Part shown: positions 62,083 to 64,000 of the stretch, piece by piece
Numbering within the stretch: position 1 is the first letter of the stretch
Layout of the letters: every line of letters starts with the position of its first letter
Assembly (NCBI RefSeq): GCF_022374895.2
Contig: NZ_CP092423.2
Coordinates: forward strand, 434,001-498,000
Length of the DNA stretch: 64,000 nucleotides
DNA from: Mycobacterium lentiflavum
GTDB taxonomy: Bacteria > Actinomycetota > Actinomycetes > Mycobacteriales > Mycobacteriaceae
Direction of reading: 5' to 3'
Notes under the pieces: generated by a model
Told to the model about the DNA's origin: nothing
Database searches by the model: none
What the model saw: only the letters and a program-made list of their open reading frames with translations
Position numbers and translations under genes: made by a program

Positions 62083-62829
62083 CTAGCGGCGGAACAGCTT
62101 GTTACCCAGCCAGACGACCGGGTCGTACTTGCGGTCGGCGACCCGCTCTTTCATCGGGATCAGCGCGTTGTCGGTGATCTTGATGTGTTCGGGGCAGACC
62201 TCGGTGCAGCACTTGGTGATGTTGCAGTAGCCCAAGCCGAATTCCTCCTGGGCCATGTCGCGCCGGTCCAGTGTGTCCAGCGGGTGCATTTCGAGCTCGG
62301 CGGCCCGCATCAAGAAGCGCGGGCCGGCAAAGGCCTTCTTGTTCTCCTCGTGGTCGCGGACCACGTGGCAGACGTTGTTACACAGGAAGCACTCGATGCA
62401 CTTACGGAACTCCTGCGAGCGCTGCACGTCGGCCTGAGCCATCCGGTACTCGCCGGGCTGCAGGTCCTTGGGCGGTGCGAAAGACGGGATCTGGCGGGCC
62501 TTTTCGTAGTTGAACGAGACGTCGGTGACCAGATCGCGAATCACCGGGAAGGTCCGCAGCGGCGTCACCGTCACGACCTCGTCCTCGGCGAACGTCGACA
62601 TGCGGGTCATGCACATCAGCTTCGGCATCCCGTTGATCTCGGCCGAGCAGGATCCGCACTTGCCCGCCTTGCAGTTCCACCGCACCGCGAGGTCGGGGGT
62701 CTGCGTCTGCTGCAGGCGATGGATGATGTCGAGCACCACCTCGCCCTCGTTGACCTCGACCGTGAAGTCCTGCAGTGCGCCGCCGGCGTCATCGCCGCGC
62801 CACACCCGCATCGTCGCGTTGTAGCTCAT
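62083..62829 (-). CDS. sdhB: succinate dehydrogenase 1 iron-sulfur subunit (SdhB), Rv0247c-type
   Basis: The electron-transfer subunit, 248 residues, same length as Rv0247c. The [2Fe-2S] cysteines are C53, C58, C61 and C73 (WNCKAGKCGSCSAE, KLMCMTRMS). The later clusters use C144, C147, C150 and C154 (KCIECFLCNNVC), and C202, C207/C208 and C212 (YCNITKCCTEVCPEH). It passes electrons from FAD in SdhA to the membrane quinone site. The ATG overlaps the SdhA stop by one base (TAATG), so the two are coupled. In M. tuberculosis this is Sdh1, one of two succinate dehydrogenases. The membrane subunit would lie upstream of sdhA, outside the window. Confidence 0.96.
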   Translation of the reverse strand: MSYNATMRVWRGDDAGGALQDFTVEVNEGEVVLDIIHRLQQTQTPDLAVRWNCKAGKCGSCSAEINGMPKLMCMTRMSTFAEDEVVTVTPLRTFPVIRDLVTDVSFNYEKARQIPSFAPPKDLQPGEYRMAQADVQRSQEFRKCIECFLCNNVCHVVRDHEENKKAFAGPRFLMRAAELEMHPLDTLDRRDMAQEEFGLGYCNITKCCTEVCPEHIKITDNALIPMKERVADRKYDPVVWLGNKLFRR

Positions 62830-64000
62830 TAGCCTCTCCGTCCTGGGTGGTCGGCCAGCTCTTCATCGGTGAAGTACTTCTCCAGCTCGGAGATCTCGAA
62901 CAGCTCCAAGAGGTCGGGCCGCATCGGCACCTGCTCTTCGCGCGTGACGGTGACGTCAGGAATCGCGTCGCCGTCACCGCCGGCCGCACGGCACACCAGC
63001 AACACCTTGCGCCACGACGAGTCCATGCCCGGGTGGTCGTCGCGGGTGTGTCCACCGCGGCTCTCGGTGCGCAGCAGAGCGGCCTTGGCGACACATTCGC
63101 TGACCAACAGCATGTTGCGCAGGTCGATGGCCAGGTTCCAGCCGGGGTTGTACTGGCGGTGGCCCTCGACGTGGATGTTCTTGAACCGCTCACGCAGCGC
63201 GGTGAGCCGTTCCAGCGCCTCGGAGATCTCTTCCGATTTGCGGATGATGCCGACCAGGTCGTTCATCGACTGCTGCAATTCCAGCTGCATCGTGTACGGG
63301 TTCTCGGCGGCCGAACCGTTGGTCGGTGCCTCGAACGGGGCCAGTGCCCGCTTGGCCGCCGCCTCGATCGCGTCCTCGCTGACGGTCGGGCGACTGGACA
63401 GAGCGCGCGCGTAGTCGGCAGCGCCCAGCCCGGCGCGACGGCCGAAGACCAGCAGGTCCGACAGCGAGTTGCCGCCCAACCGGTTGGAGCCGTGCATGCC
63501 GCCGGAGCATTCACCGGCGGCGAACAGGCCGGCGACGGTGGCCGCGCCGGTGTCGGGGTCGACCTCGACACCGCCCATCACGTAGTGGCAGGTGGGCCCG
63601 ACTTCCATCGGCTCCTTGGTGATGTCGACACCGGCCAGCTCCATGAACTGGTGGTGCATCGACGGCAGCCGCCGCTTGATCTCGTCGGGCGTCAACCGCG
63701 AAGCGATGTCCAGGTAGACACCACCGTGTGGGGTGCCGCGACCGGCCTTGACCTCCGAGTTGATCGCGCGGGCGACCTCATCGCGGGGCAGCAGGTCCGG
63801 GGTGCGGCGAGCCGAATCGTTGTCCTTGAGCCATTGGTCGGCTTCTTGCTCGGTTTCGGCGTACTGGCCCTTGAACACCGGGGGGATGTAATCGAACATG
63901 AAGCGCTTGTTGTCGGAGTTCTTCAGCACTCCGCCGTCGCCGCGCACACCCTCGGTGACCAGGATGCCCTTCACACTCGGCGGCCAGACCATGCCCGTCG
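62829..64000 (-). CDS. sdhA: succinate dehydrogenase 1 flavoprotein subunit (SdhA), N-terminus outside window
   Basis: The C-terminal 389 or so residues of the FAD subunit that oxidises succinate to fumarate; the full protein is about 646 residues in M. tuberculosis (Rv0248c). Visible are ASRLTPDEIKRRLPSMHHQF, the substrate/FAD region GPTCHYVMGGVEVDPDTGAA, and GLFAAGECSGGMHGSNRLGG followed by NSLSDLLVFGRR, with the conserved His and Arg residues. The C-terminal domain has GHRQYNPGWNLAIDLRNMLL and ESRGGHTRDDHPGMD. The covalent-flavin His motif is expected upstream, outside the window. The gene is overlapped by sdhB. Confidence 0.95.
   Translation of the reverse strand, partial: TGMVWPPSVKGILVTEGVRGDGGVLKNSDNKRFMFDYIPPVFKGQYAETEQEADQWLKDNDSARRTPDLLPRDEVARAINSEVKAGRGTPHGGVYLDIASRLTPDEIKRRLPSMHHQFMELAGVDITKEPMEVGPTCHYVMGGVEVDPDTGAATVAGLFAAGECSGGMHGSNRLGGNSLSDLLVFGRRAGLGAADYARALSSRPTVSEDAIEAAAKRALAPFEAPTNGSAAENPYTMQLELQQSMNDLVGIIRKSEEISEALERLTALRERFKNIHVEGHRQYNPGWNLAIDLRNMLLVSECVAKAALLRTESRGGHTRDDHPGMDSSWRKVLLVCRAAGGDGDAIPDVTVTREEQVPMRPDLLELFEISELEKYFTDEELADHPGRRG

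Overview
The window is a GC-rich actinobacterial chromosome segment. It is almost certainly from a non-tuberculous Mycobacterium, probably a slow grower. Gene order and protein sequences follow the M. tuberculosis stretch Rv0206c to Rv0248c (mmpL3, trmB, pckA, fadD4, fadE3, lipW, lipC, a WS/DGAT gene, echA1, php, fadE4, the R2lox gene, gabD1, aftD, lpqI, htdX, fabG4, fadA2, fadE5, sdh1). It is not M. tuberculosis: several genes have no counterpart there at these places, while nadR, Rv0213c and the Rv0239-Rv0240 toxin-antitoxin pair are not seen. Comparisons with M. tuberculosis are from memory; no database was searched. Both window edges cut genes (mmpL3 at base 1, sdhA at base 64000).

Layout. 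1-6046: mmpL3 with its NYN-domain and trmB neighbours, then two overlapping genes for degenerate dynamin-like GTPases. 6222-8493: GTP-dependent PEP carboxykinase and an HdeA-like lipoprotein. 8749-17424: lipid and CoA chemistry (fadD4, two-domain crotonase, CD225 membrane protein, fadE3, double-hotdog protein, CoA-transferase, amidohydrolase, lipW). 17456-19592: a decaying island with fragments of a nitrate-reductase-type molybdoenzyme, a NarK transporter and an Rv0218-type molybdoprotein, one intact methyltransferase, and a frameshifted Rv0219-type membrane gene. 19710-25829: lipC, WS/DGAT, echA1, an acyl-CoA synthetase, a small protein and a TetR regulator. 25853-26544: a small 43-codon ORF, a palindrome-rich regulatory region, a crotonase remnant and short repeats. 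26545-34898: aldehyde dehydrogenase and a cell-envelope block (methyltransferase, GT4 glycosyltransferase, polytopic protein, DUF3068/PorA protein, acyltransferase 3, YbjN protein). 34956-44177: CoA ligase and php, fadE4, TetR and R2lox, gabD1, a ThDP enzyme. 44235-52995: lipase-maturation-factor protein, aftD, three small DUF2613-like proteins, lpqI, TetR. 53005-64000: CLC channel, the htdX/fabG4/fadA2/fadE5 fatty-acid module, a 2OG-Fe(II) oxygenase with a flavin reductase, and succinate dehydrogenase 1.

How the genes fit together. Two themes dominate: building the mycolate/arabinan envelope (mmpL3, the Rv0224c-Rv0228 block, aftD, lpqI) and CoA-dependent lipid turnover (five acyl-CoA dehydrogenase, ligase or hydratase groups). 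Regulation can partly be read from sequence. Five genes (fadD4, lipC, the GT4 gene, php, fadE4) have a TANNNT box ending exactly 7 nt before the start codon and no clear ribosome binding site, as expected for leaderless mycobacterial transcripts. A 14-bp TTAC-N6-GTAA palindrome lies in the fabG4/fadA2 divergent promoter and in front of fadE5, with a one-mismatch copy over the promoter of the TetR gene at 52366. This suggests a small regulon for this fatty-acid module.
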